From contig JAUVCY010000146.1 of NCBI GenBank assembly GCA_030595585.1, positions 1-5,607 of the forward strand: 5,607 nucleotides of DNA, written 5' to 3'. Shown one piece after another: positions 1 to 5,607 of this stretch (position 1 is the first letter of the stretch; each line of letters opens with the position of its first letter). The translations under genes and the position numbers were made by a program. The stretch is from Thermoplasmatota archaeon. GTDB taxonomy: Archaea > Thermoplasmatota > Penumbrarchaeia > Penumbrarchaeales > Penumbrarchaeaceae. The notes under the pieces were generated by a model. The model made no database searches. It had not been told where the DNA came from and was given only the letters and a program-made list of their open reading frames with translations.

Positions 1-1
1 C

Positions 2-355
2 CTCGACCCTATGGGATGGTCCGGGAACCAGTTCTTCTGGTACAAGGCGGTCTTCACGGTGGGTGTACTGGCTCTATCAGTAAGCATTGACAGAGGCTGG
101 TGCCGATACCTCTGCCCTATTGGTGCGATGTATGGGCCCACGAACAAGTTCGCCCTGACCGATATCAAATTCAATAAAGAGAGCTGTATAAATTGTCAGC
201 TGTGCATCAAAGAATGCCCGATGGGCATCAATCCAAAGGAGAACAAGAGGGACGTGGAGTGCATACGGTGCGGGAGATGCGTTGATGTCTGTCCCACCGA
301 CGCCCAGAAGTTCACACTCGTCAACGACGATATAAAGGGGGTGCTTGGAAGATGA
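2..355 (+). CDS. Membrane polyferredoxin, NapH/CcoG-like 4Fe-4S protein (5' partial)
   Basis: This is the C-terminal part of an integral-membrane iron-sulfur protein. The frame is open through the left edge (Leu-Asp-Pro precede the first ATG at 11), and the family normally has several more membrane segments, so the true start lies outside the window. Numbering from that ATG, residues 10-27 form a hydrophobic membrane segment. Next comes WCRYLCPIG (C31, C35), the CxxxCP signature of the Fer4_5 domain in NapH, NosR and CcoG proteins. Two classic ferredoxin motifs follow: C59-x2-C62-x2-C65-x3-C69-Pro and C84-x2-C87-x2-C90-x3-C94-Pro, enough for two 4Fe-4S clusters, probably on the cytoplasmic face. 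Family members pass electrons to or from membrane redox partners. Here the partner is probably the thioredoxin-like protein encoded next, whose ATG overlaps this stop (ATGA). The family call is strong; the electron donor and exact role are inference. Confidence 0.88.
   Translation, partial: LDPMGWSGNQFFWYKAVFTVGVLALSVSIDRGWCRYLCPIGAMYGPTNKFALTDIKFNKESCINCQLCIKECPMGINPKENKRDVECIRCGRCVDVCPTDAQKFTLVNDDIKGVLGR
337..343 (+). promoter_or_regulatory. Ribosome-binding site (GGGGGTG) for the thioredoxin-like gene
   Basis: GGGGGTG lies 8 bases before the ATG at 352 and inside the end of the polyferredoxin gene. It can pair with the 3' end of archaeal or bacterial 16S rRNA (complement of AGGAGGTGA, one mismatch). 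It supports the ATG at 352 as the start and fits coupled translation. Confidence 0.6.
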
Positions 356-1038
356 TCGGCAAAAAGGACCCCATACAGAAGTACGGCGGGAAACCCCTTT
401 CCGCGATAGCAACGCTCGCTATCACGGTCATTATGCTCGTTGCGGGGACAGGTGCCCTCGTCTGGGGTTATCTTGATGAGGGTTACGAGGAGGTGGAGAC
501 GCTGGCGTCGGTAAAATGTTTTGGATGCCTCGGCCTTGACCCCAGGATCGATGGTTTCTCCGAGTTCTGGGACGTCTATCCTGATGGACATGAGAAGGAA
601 GGTCAGCCCGTCGACCACAGACCCATAGTTCTCAACACCCTCAATGACGAGGATGTTGACCTCATGATCCTCTTCTTCTGGGGTCCTGGTTGCGTCCCGT
701 GTGCTGAACAGTGGGAGGAGATGGTGGAGGAGGATATCGCCTCTGGCCACGAGGAGGGTGGAAAGGAGGGGGATGCTTACGAAGGTCTCCGGCTGCACTC
801 AGTGGATGCAAGCAGGGACGACGAGAATCTCTACTGGACATACCATTTCAACGGCAAGAAGGAGTACAACGGCATCCCGAGGACGGTGTTCCTGTTCAAT
901 GGGTATGACGATATCATGTGGTATTCCCATTACGGAAAAATGGATATCAATGAGGTAGCCGGTATGATAAAGGATATCCAGCAGATAGTCCTTGAGATCA
1001 GGGAACATGAACGATATCACGACATATCCCATGCTTGA
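352..1038 (+). CDS. Membrane-anchored thioredoxin-fold protein with two CxxC motifs
   Basis: This is a 228-residue protein with a thioredoxin-like domain held to the membrane by one N-terminal segment. Residues 1-15 are lysine-rich (K4, K5, K10, K14) and a hydrophobic helix spans about 16-40. The positive-inside rule therefore puts the rest outside the cell. The redox site is WGPGCVPC (C114, C117) after a hydrophobic strand at 102-109. The cis-proline loop is GIPRTVFLF (P176), in the expected place for a thioredoxin fold. A second pair, KCFGC (C56, C59), sits just outside the membrane helix and is not part of the standard fold. The start is fixed by the ATGA overlap with the polyferredoxin and by the GGGGGTG site 8 bases upstream. 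Likely role: accepting electrons from the polyferredoxin and passing them to extracytoplasmic thiols or another acceptor. The family call is good; the partner and substrate are inferred. The C-terminal tail carries three evenly spaced histidines (219, 223, 227). Confidence 0.85.
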   Translation: MIGKKDPIQKYGGKPLSAIATLAITVIMLVAGTGALVWGYLDEGYEEVETLASVKCFGCLGLDPRIDGFSEFWDVYPDGHEKEGQPVDHRPIVLNTLNDEDVDLMILFFWGPGCVPCAEQWEEMVEEDIASGHEEGGKEGDAYEGLRLHSVDASRDDENLYWTYHFNGKKEYNGIPRTVFLFNGYDDIMWYSHYGKMDINEVAGMIKDIQQIVLEIREHERYHDISHA

Positions 1039-1040
1039 TA

Positions 1041-1046
1041 AGGAGG
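1041..1046 (+). promoter_or_regulatory. Ribosome-binding site (AGGAGG) that sets the RCK-Usp start
   Basis: A perfect AGGAGG lies directly after the preceding stop codon and 11 bases before the ATG at 1058. The upstream in-frame ATGs at 992 and 1031 lie before this site and cannot use it, which argues for starting at 1058. Confidence 0.65.
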
Positions 1047-1057
1047 ATGAACAACGG

Positions 1058-2467
1058 ATGGAGATATTGATCATTGGAGGCGGCTCGGTCGGGGAGAAGC
1101 TCGCATCGGAGCTTGGAGAGCCGTTCAACATCCTTGAAGGAGATCCATCCAGGGTAATAGAGCTCAGGAACAAGTTGGACGATTCCAAGGTCAGATCTCA
1201 GGTCTTCCACGGTGACGGGAGCAGCAGGGACGACCTGGAAAGGGCCGGGGCGAACACATGTGACGTTGGTGTCGTCCTGATGAACAAGGACATGGAGAAC
1301 CTCCAGTGTGCGATGATCCTGAAGGATATCGGCGTCAAGAGGATCATAGCCAGGGTGAACCAGGCGTCGAACATGTACAGGTTCATCGGCATAGGGACCG
1401 AGGTGTTCCTTCATCCCATGGGCCACGAGGAGGGGCTGATCAGGACCATGTTGTTCCCCGACATGAACCACGCCATCCAGGTATTCGTGGGGGAACGATC
1501 TCCCGCGATCGGGAGGTCCATCAGGGAGCTCGACCTTCCCTCCGGGTCCATGATCGGCGCCATCCTGAGAGGGGACGAGCTTCTTCCAGGAGACCCCAAG
1601 ACGGTCATACGCTCCGGCGATCTGATCGCCATAGACACCATCGGCAAGAAGGCCAAGGAGGTCTGGAAGATATTCTCCATAAGCGGAAAGGGAGACCTGG
1701 GTGGACATCTGCTGTTCCCGCTCTTCAAGGACCGCTCCCTGGAGGCGATCAAGGAGGCAGAGCTTCTGGCGCTCAGGCTGGGCTCGGAGATAGCTTTCAT
1801 CGTACAACCGGGGAGGGAAGAACTACATACAACTGCTCTGGGGTTCATCTCCACGAAGATCCCCACAAGCGTGATCGCATCCGGGGAGAAAGGTGAGATG
1901 GTCAACTTTCTGGAGGGCAGGCCTAAACAGAACATCATTCAGAGGAAGAGAAAGAAACTGATCCTGGAGGAGATACTCCACGAACACCTTCGGGAGGAGT
2001 CGCACCATATCGACATGCTGGTCGTCCCGGGACCGAAGGGGAGGACCTTCTATTCCCCGTTCTTCTCAAATAACCTCGACAGATTGATACAGCGCTCACC
2101 CATGCCCGTGCTGGTCAGCAGGTCATATAAACCCTACAGAAAGGTCCTTGTCTACCTGCACAAGCACATGACCCTCGAAATACCCTATGCCATTCAACTG
2201 AGCAGGGCCATGGGCTCCGATATAACGGCGATGTACACCACACCAAACAGGAAAAAAGCGGTTTACATGAAGCATTTTGCCGGGGTCTACAAGGTCACCG
2301 TGGACATGAGGAGGATAGAGGGAAATCCCACCGTCGAGCTGATCAAGGAGGCGAAGGAGAACCACTACGACCTGATCATTATCAGAAAGAACCTGAGGGA
2401 ACTTCAGTATTCACAGGTGAGGAGGTTGGTACACCTATGGAATGGATCCATTCTCATGGTGCCCTGA
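1058..2467 (+). CDS. RCK (TrkA-N/TrkA-C) protein with two C-terminal Usp-like domains
   Basis: This is a 469-residue soluble regulator. Residues 1-120 form an RCK_N Rossmann fold. They show the dinucleotide loop GGGSVG (7-12), an acidic residue at the end of strand 2 (E27 in ILEGD), HGDGS (51-55, like the GDA/GDG motif of TrkA), and a typical NKDMEN...RIIARVN stretch. Residues 139-195 fit RCK_C (TrkA_C), with GRSIRELDLP and a GDLIAI ending. Two Usp-like alpha/beta units follow, at about 215-355 and 360-469. The first ends in VVPGPKG...PMPVLVS, but the ATP-binding G-x2-G-x9-G-S/T motif has NN (338-339) in place of the last pair. The second lacks the glycine motif. The start at 1058 is chosen because it follows AGGAGG and puts the first Rossmann strand at the N terminus; the ATG at 992 would add 22 atypical residues overlapping the previous gene. 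RCK proteins bind NAD(H) or related ligands and gate K+ channels or antiporters. The adjoining CPA2 antiporter is the obvious client (inference). Confidence 0.9.
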   Translation: MEILIIGGGSVGEKLASELGEPFNILEGDPSRVIELRNKLDDSKVRSQVFHGDGSSRDDLERAGANTCDVGVVLMNKDMENLQCAMILKDIGVKRIIARVNQASNMYRFIGIGTEVFLHPMGHEEGLIRTMLFPDMNHAIQVFVGERSPAIGRSIRELDLPSGSMIGAILRGDELLPGDPKTVIRSGDLIAIDTIGKKAKEVWKIFSISGKGDLGGHLLFPLFKDRSLEAIKEAELLALRLGSEIAFIVQPGREELHTTALGFISTKIPTSVIASGEKGEMVNFLEGRPKQNIIQRKRKKLILEEILHEHLREESHHIDMLVVPGPKGRTFYSPFFSNNLDRLIQRSPMPVLVSRSYKPYRKVLVYLHKHMTLEIPYAIQLSRAMGSDITAMYTTPNRKKAVYMKHFAGVYKVTVDMRRIEGNPTVELIKEAKENHYDLIIIRKNLRELQYSQVRRLVHLWNGSILMVP

Positions 2468-3677
2468 GGGGGGTGTCCCCCTGAACACCTTGATACTGCT
2501 GGGCATAGTCGCCCTCCTCGCATTCATCGCCCCGTTCTTCGCCAAGAAGCTGAAGCTTCCCATCGTTGTAGGGGAGATCCTCTTCGGCGTCATCGTGGGG
2601 ATCGCCATAAAGCTTCTCTCGTATGCGGATGTCAACATAGACCTGAGCGACCACACCGTGGACGTACTCTCCACCCTCGGGTTCATAATGCTGATGTTCA
2701 TGATCGGCCTTGAGAACGATTTCGGGGACCTCAAGACCCTCAGAAGGAGCGAGAAGATCGGGACGGGACTTGTGATAATCTCCTCGTTCCTCATCTCCCT
2801 TCTGGCCGTCTTCATCATGGGGCTGCCCATGATCGTCGGCCTGATCCTCGGCGGGGTCTCGGTTGCGGTTGTAATTCCGGTCCTGAAGGAGATGGGGCTG
2901 CGGAACACACGCTTCGGTTTCCGCATCATGCTCCTTGCACAGATAGCCGATGTCGTGGCCATAATCCTTATCTCACTGGTTGCGGCCTCCATCGCAGGCT
3001 GGGTCGCCCTCATCTACATGATCATCATCCCCATCTTCTTCCTGATGGCCTTCTGGATAATGGACAGCCTTATCTGGCACAAGCCCAGGTTCATGTCCAA
3101 GATCTTCAACCCCACCGATGACTCGGAGATGGGCGTTCGAGCCGCCCTGGCGATCATGCTGATATTCTACGGCCTGGCAACGTTCATCGGCCTGGAGGCT
3201 ATCCTGGGCGCATTCCTCTGCGGGATCCTCTTCTCGGCGATATTCAAGGAGAGGGAGATCATAATCAAGAGGCTTATGCCCATAGGATTTGGATTCCTGA
3301 TACCCATCTTCTTCATAACTCAGGGGCTGGAGGTGAACATCATGGAGATCGTTCACCCCTATTCCCTGTTCCTCATCGTCATCTTCACACTCATCACCGT
3401 GTTCTCCAAAGTGGTACCCCTGATGCTTGCCAGGTACTTCAAACACACCTGGAGCGATGTGTCCGGCTCCATGCTCCTTGGAGCCAATCTCTCCGTGATC
3501 GTTGCAGGTGTCAGATTGGGCGAGGAGGCGGGTTTACTGGATGAGCATCTATCCTCGGTCCTGATCCTGTACGGCGTCATCTCATGCATCCTCTTCCCGA
3601 TCCTTTTCAGGAAGCTCCAGAAGAAGTACATGGAAACCCTCATCCAGAACGTGGACGAGGATACGGAGGAGATATAG
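2442..3677 (+). CDS. CPA2 family cation:proton antiporter (Kef/NapA-like), no RCK tail
   Basis: This is a polytopic transporter of up to 411 residues with about 12-13 membrane helices. It exchanges monovalent cations (K+ or Na+) for protons. Family marks are LPIVVGEILFGVIVG (39-53, the P-x-V-x-G-E-x-x-G helix), FMIGLENDFGDLK (86-98), GGVSVAVVIPVLKEMG (137-152, crossing region), QIADVVAII (167-175) with D170 at the ion-binding aspartate, GLEAILGAFLCGILFS (250-265), and GFLIPIFFITQGLEV (284-298). D170 is preceded by Ala instead of the Asp, Asn or Gln usual in NapA, CPA1 and KefC. The protein ends shortly after the last helix with an acidic tail, so the C-terminal RCK domain of Kef proteins is absent; the upstream gene supplies one. 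The ATG at 2442 overlaps that gene by 26 bases. A start inside the frame (CTG 2481 or TTG 2490, after AGGGGGGTG) is also plausible and removes only non-membrane residues. The ion specificity cannot be read from sequence. Confidence 0.9.
   Translation: MDPFSWCPEGGVPLNTLILLGIVALLAFIAPFFAKKLKLPIVVGEILFGVIVGIAIKLLSYADVNIDLSDHTVDVLSTLGFIMLMFMIGLENDFGDLKTLRRSEKIGTGLVIISSFLISLLAVFIMGLPMIVGLILGGVSVAVVIPVLKEMGLRNTRFGFRIMLLAQIADVVAIILISLVAASIAGWVALIYMIIIPIFFLMAFWIMDSLIWHKPRFMSKIFNPTDDSEMGVRAALAIMLIFYGLATFIGLEAILGAFLCGILFSAIFKEREIIIKRLMPIGFGFLIPIFFITQGLEVNIMEIVHPYSLFLIVIFTLITVFSKVVPLMLARYFKHTWSDVSGSMLLGANLSVIVAGVRLGEEAGLLDEHLSSVLILYGVISCILFPILFRKLQKKYMETLIQNVDEDTEEI
2467..2475 (+). promoter_or_regulatory. 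Possible ribosome-binding site AGGGGGGTG inside the antiporter 5' end
   Basis: This purine-rich element resembles the GGGGGTG that precedes the thioredoxin-like gene. It begins at the last base of the RCK-Usp stop codon. It lies 5 bases before an in-frame CTG (2481) and 14 before an in-frame TTG (2490), and the first membrane helix begins there. Alternatively, the ATG at 2442 is served by GGAGGT at 2421-2426, 15 bases away. Neither arrangement is ideal, so the antiporter start is unsettled. Confidence 0.35.
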
Positions 3678-3690
3678 AGAGGATCGAATC
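3678..3690. other. 13-base convergent intergenic spacer
   Basis: This is the whole space between the antiporter stop and the permease stop on the opposite strand. It contains no hairpin and no T-run on either strand. On the plus strand the nearest T-run is a short TTTT at 3703-3706, already inside the permease gene. The minus strand has only a pyrimidine-rich stretch running back into the antiporter gene. No terminator can be called. Confidence 0.7.
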
Positions 3691-5595
3691 TCACTTATGC
3701 TCTTTTATCAGCGACCGCAATATGACCTCTTTCAGCTCATCCTGGCCCTTCGCATCCTTCCACTCCTGTGCGAATCCGGGTCGGTCCCCTGCCCTGACCA
3801 GCCACATCAGGGTGTTCATGAAGAAGCTCTTCTCCTCCAGTGATGATACTATAACGAACGCTGCGTGCACGGGAGGGCTATCCTCGGAGAACATCGCGCC
3901 CCTCTTTGTCCTGACCATAACGATCTCGAAGGTATCACGCCTCTTCACGTGATAGGAGATGACGGCGAACGAGGGGCGGATGATCAGGTATGACTCCTCA
4001 TCGGGACGGAACAGCTCCCGGTAGACGTCATCGGGTTTCATCTTCAGTCGTTTTGCAATGGGATAGGATATCTTTCGAGTAAATTTTTCAGGGGCCAGGA
4101 AGTAGTTGATGTCCAGGACCTCCCCCTCGCATATCTTTCTCTCCAGCCGGGCCACGGTGGTATCGTCCCTGTCGATCATTATCCCCCTCAGCTCCTCGTC
4201 CAGCATCCTTCCCTTCTGTTTGATCCCCAGGAAATCCTTGACGACGTGAAGCAGCGCATACTCTCTCTTGATCTTGCCCCTGGCATATATGAAATACCAC
4301 AACAGCCCAAAGAGCGAAAAGACAAGTACGATCATTATCGGAATAAAACCCATCTCGATTATCAGGAATATGTAGACCCCTATGGCAAAGATCTGGATCC
4401 ATGGGTAGAATGGAGCCCGGTACTTGGGCCTGTAGTGCTTGAAGTTGCTCTTACGCATGAATATCAGCGCCAGATTCGCAAGGGCGAACAGCACAAGTTT
4501 CATGGTGGAAGCGGTCTTGATCAGATACTCCAGGTCCAGAAAGAGTATCACCACGATCATGAAGCCGGTTGTGACGATAATGGAGAACCACGGGGAGCCG
4601 CCCTCGTTCACATTGCTGAAAGCCTTTGGGAGCAGGTCATCCTTGCTCATTGCGTAAGGGTCCCTGGACGCAGCCAACACCCCAGCATTACCCGTGGATA
4701 TGAAGGCCAGGAGCGCAGCCAGGGTCATAAGGAATATTCCAATGCCCCCCATGATGACGTATCCACCTTCCGTTATCGGGGTCAGTGTCCCCGACATGGT
4801 ATCAGGATCGAGAACGCCGATCGTGATGGAGATCACTGCGATGTAAAAGAGGGAAACGATTCCCCAGGATAGGAACATACCCAGTGGCAGGTTCCTTCCC
4901 GGGTTCTTGACTTCACCTGCCACGGCTGCTATCTTGGTCGTCCCGGCAAAGGAGATGAATATCAGTCCCACCGTGGCCAGAACGGAGTTGAACCCCTTAT
5001 CCATAAACGGATGGTATCGGCTCACATCCACAAGACTCAGGCCGGCCAGCACGTAGACCACCAGCAGGCCCAGCAGGACCAGCACAATGAGGGATTGAAA
5101 CCTGCCTGCGAGCTTGACGCCCTTGATGTTGATGAAGGCGAAGAGCAGGCAGAAGCCCACGGCGATCAGTTTAACAGATAACCCTGGCAGGTTATAGCCA
5201 AGGACCTCGGATATGATGCCGATGCCCAGCAGGGCAAAGGCGGACTTGAAGGCCAGCGAGAACCAGGCCGCGAAACCCCCGAACATTCCCATCATTGGAC
5301 CCATGCTGCGGTCCGTGAAGAAATAGATCCCACCGGTCTTGGGCATTGCAGTGGTCAGCTCCGCTTTGGATAGTATGGTGGGAAGAACCAGAAGGCTGGC
5401 CATCGCATAGGCGAGTATCACCGCATGACCGGCCTCGGCGAAAGCAAGGGCAGGCAGGATGAAAAGCCCCGAGCTGATCATCGCTCCCGAGGAGATGCAG
5501 AAGACCTCAAGGAGGCCCAGGTCCTTCTTCACCTTCTTCACATTGTCCCCCCACGTCGTACTGGCCTGGAGATACTCTGGCCGTACTTCGTGCAT
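3691..5595 (-). CDS. APC-family amino acid permease with C-terminal PTS EIIA-like domain
   Basis: This 634-residue protein is much longer than the usual 430-500 for APC permeases. Residues 25-438 are the transporter, with about 12 helices. TM1 has the unwound GAMISSGLF substrate loop (37-45). AELTTAMPKTGG and FGGFAAWFSLAFKSAFAL are typical of helices 2-3. The TM6 region reads FISFAGTTKIAAVAGEVKNPGRNLP, with the family motif GEVKNPxRNLP. Residues 439-634 are cytoplasmic. From about 480 they fit a type-2 EIIA (fructose/nitrogen PTS) pattern: IAKRLKMKPDDVYREL, then SFAVISYHVKRRDTFEIVMVR, in which H549 aligns with the phospho-acceptor histidine of the usual Ala-Ile-Pro-His, then RGAMF, PVHAAFVIVSS and a C-terminal helix pair. 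The domain probably regulates transport. The substrate is unknown. The ATG at 5595 has no visible ribosome-binding site in the 12 bases left. A GTG at 5541-5539, 5 bases after six Gs, would start at MKKVKKDLGLLE and is a credible alternative. Confidence 0.88.
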   Translation of the reverse strand: MHEVRPEYLQASTTWGDNVKKVKKDLGLLEVFCISSGAMISSGLFILPALAFAEAGHAVILAYAMASLLVLPTILSKAELTTAMPKTGGIYFFTDRSMGPMMGMFGGFAAWFSLAFKSAFALLGIGIISEVLGYNLPGLSVKLIAVGFCLLFAFINIKGVKLAGRFQSLIVLVLLGLLVVYVLAGLSLVDVSRYHPFMDKGFNSVLATVGLIFISFAGTTKIAAVAGEVKNPGRNLPLGMFLSWGIVSLFYIAVISITIGVLDPDTMSGTLTPITEGGYVIMGGIGIFLMTLAALLAFISTGNAGVLAASRDPYAMSKDDLLPKAFSNVNEGGSPWFSIIVTTGFMIVVILFLDLEYLIKTASTMKLVLFALANLALIFMRKSNFKHYRPKYRAPFYPWIQIFAIGVYIFLIIEMGFIPIMIVLVFSLFGLLWYFIYARGKIKREYALLHVVKDFLGIKQKGRMLDEELRGIMIDRDDTTVARLERKICEGEVLDINYFLAPEKFTRKISYPIAKRLKMKPDDVYRELFRPDEESYLIIRPSFAVISYHVKRRDTFEIVMVRTKRGAMFSEDSPPVHAAFVIVSSLEEKSFFMNTLMWLVRAGDRPGFAQEWKDAKGQDELKEVILRSLIKEHK

Positions 5596-5607
5596 TATTA
5601 GGGACTC

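Noticed and set aside
196..798. A 200-residue open frame on the minus strand across the polyferredoxin and thioredoxin-like genes
   Set aside because: It runs antisense across two recognisable genes and shows no motif. The plus-strand reading has conserved cysteine motifs that explain the sequence.
992..1057. Upstream in-frame extension (starts at 992 or 1031) of the RCK-Usp gene
   Set aside because: These ATGs precede the AGGAGG site, lie inside the previous gene, and would place an atypical leader before the first Rossmann strand, so the start at 1058 is preferred.
733..1330. Cluster of GATATC palindromes at 733, 910, 943, 973, 1013 and 1325
   Set aside because: Each is in frame as an Asp-Ile pair in coding sequence, with irregular spacing. 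Codon preference explains them, and there is no sign of an operator array.
998..1807. A 269-residue open frame on the minus strand opposite the RCK-Usp gene
   Set aside because: It is fully covered by a well-supported gene on the other strand, its translation shows no domain and is rich in Asp, Gly, Val and His as expected of an antisense frame, and it has no ribosome-binding site of its own.
2435..3013. Minus-strand open frame opposite the antiporter, rich in Arg, Ser, Met and Pro
   Set aside because: Its composition is what the complement of hydrophobic Ile/Leu/Phe/Met codons gives. It contains no recognisable domain.
3691..4158. Reading the permease tail as a Usp domain, as found in other archaeal permeases
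   Set aside because: No Usp N-terminal strand or G-x2-G-x9-G motif is seen, and the order of motifs around H549 fits EIIA type-2 better.
4246..4872. Plus-strand open frame of 208 residues opposite the permease
   Set aside because: It is antisense to the permease membrane region and strongly hydrophilic with no domain, so it is a shadow of the real gene.
1..5607. Search for CRISPR repeats, IS ends, tRNA, rRNA or long direct repeats
   Set aside because: None was found by reading both strands. Nearly every base is accounted for by the five genes.

Overview
The window is gene-dense, with no gap longer than about 20 bases between genes. It most likely comes from a euryarchaeal genome, perhaps a Thermoplasmatota-type lineage. 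The reasons are heavy AGG/AGA arginine and ATA isoleucine use, AGGAGG or GGGGGTG ribosome-binding sites, ATGA gene coupling, and archaeal-style architectures (an RCK protein fused to Usp-like domains, and a permease with a soluble regulatory tail). This placement is inference only: there is no rRNA or marker gene, and a bacterial origin cannot be excluded.

Plus strand, bases 2-3677, is a tight four-gene run. It holds (1) the 3' end of a membrane polyferredoxin of the NapH/CcoG type, cut by the window edge; (2) a membrane-anchored thioredoxin-fold protein whose start overlaps the polyferredoxin stop by 4 bases; (3) a cytoplasmic RCK (TrkA-N plus TrkA-C) protein with two degenerate Usp-like domains; and (4) a CPA2 (Kef-like) cation:proton antiporter that lacks its own RCK tail. 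Genes 3 and 4 read as a split Kef/Trk-style system, with the nucleotide-sensing subunit and the membrane subunit encoded separately. Genes 1 and 2 read as a route that passes electrons across the membrane to an extracytoplasmic dithiol. Their joint operon raises the possibility of redox-linked cation export, which the sequence does not prove.

Minus strand, bases 5595-3691, is a convergent gene for an APC-family amino acid permease with an extra cytoplasmic C-terminal region of about 195 residues. The last 150 or so residues resemble a PTS EIIA type-2 (fructose/nitrogen) domain and keep a histidine where the phospho-acceptor should be. Its stop lies 13 bases from the antiporter stop, so the two transcripts must end inside each other's coding sequence or overlap.

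No RNA gene, mobile element, CRISPR array or long repeat was seen. The most interesting points are the permease-EIIA fusion, the polyferredoxin/thioredoxin pair, the split RCK-Usp/antiporter system, and the unusual Ala-Asp at the antiporter's ion-binding site.
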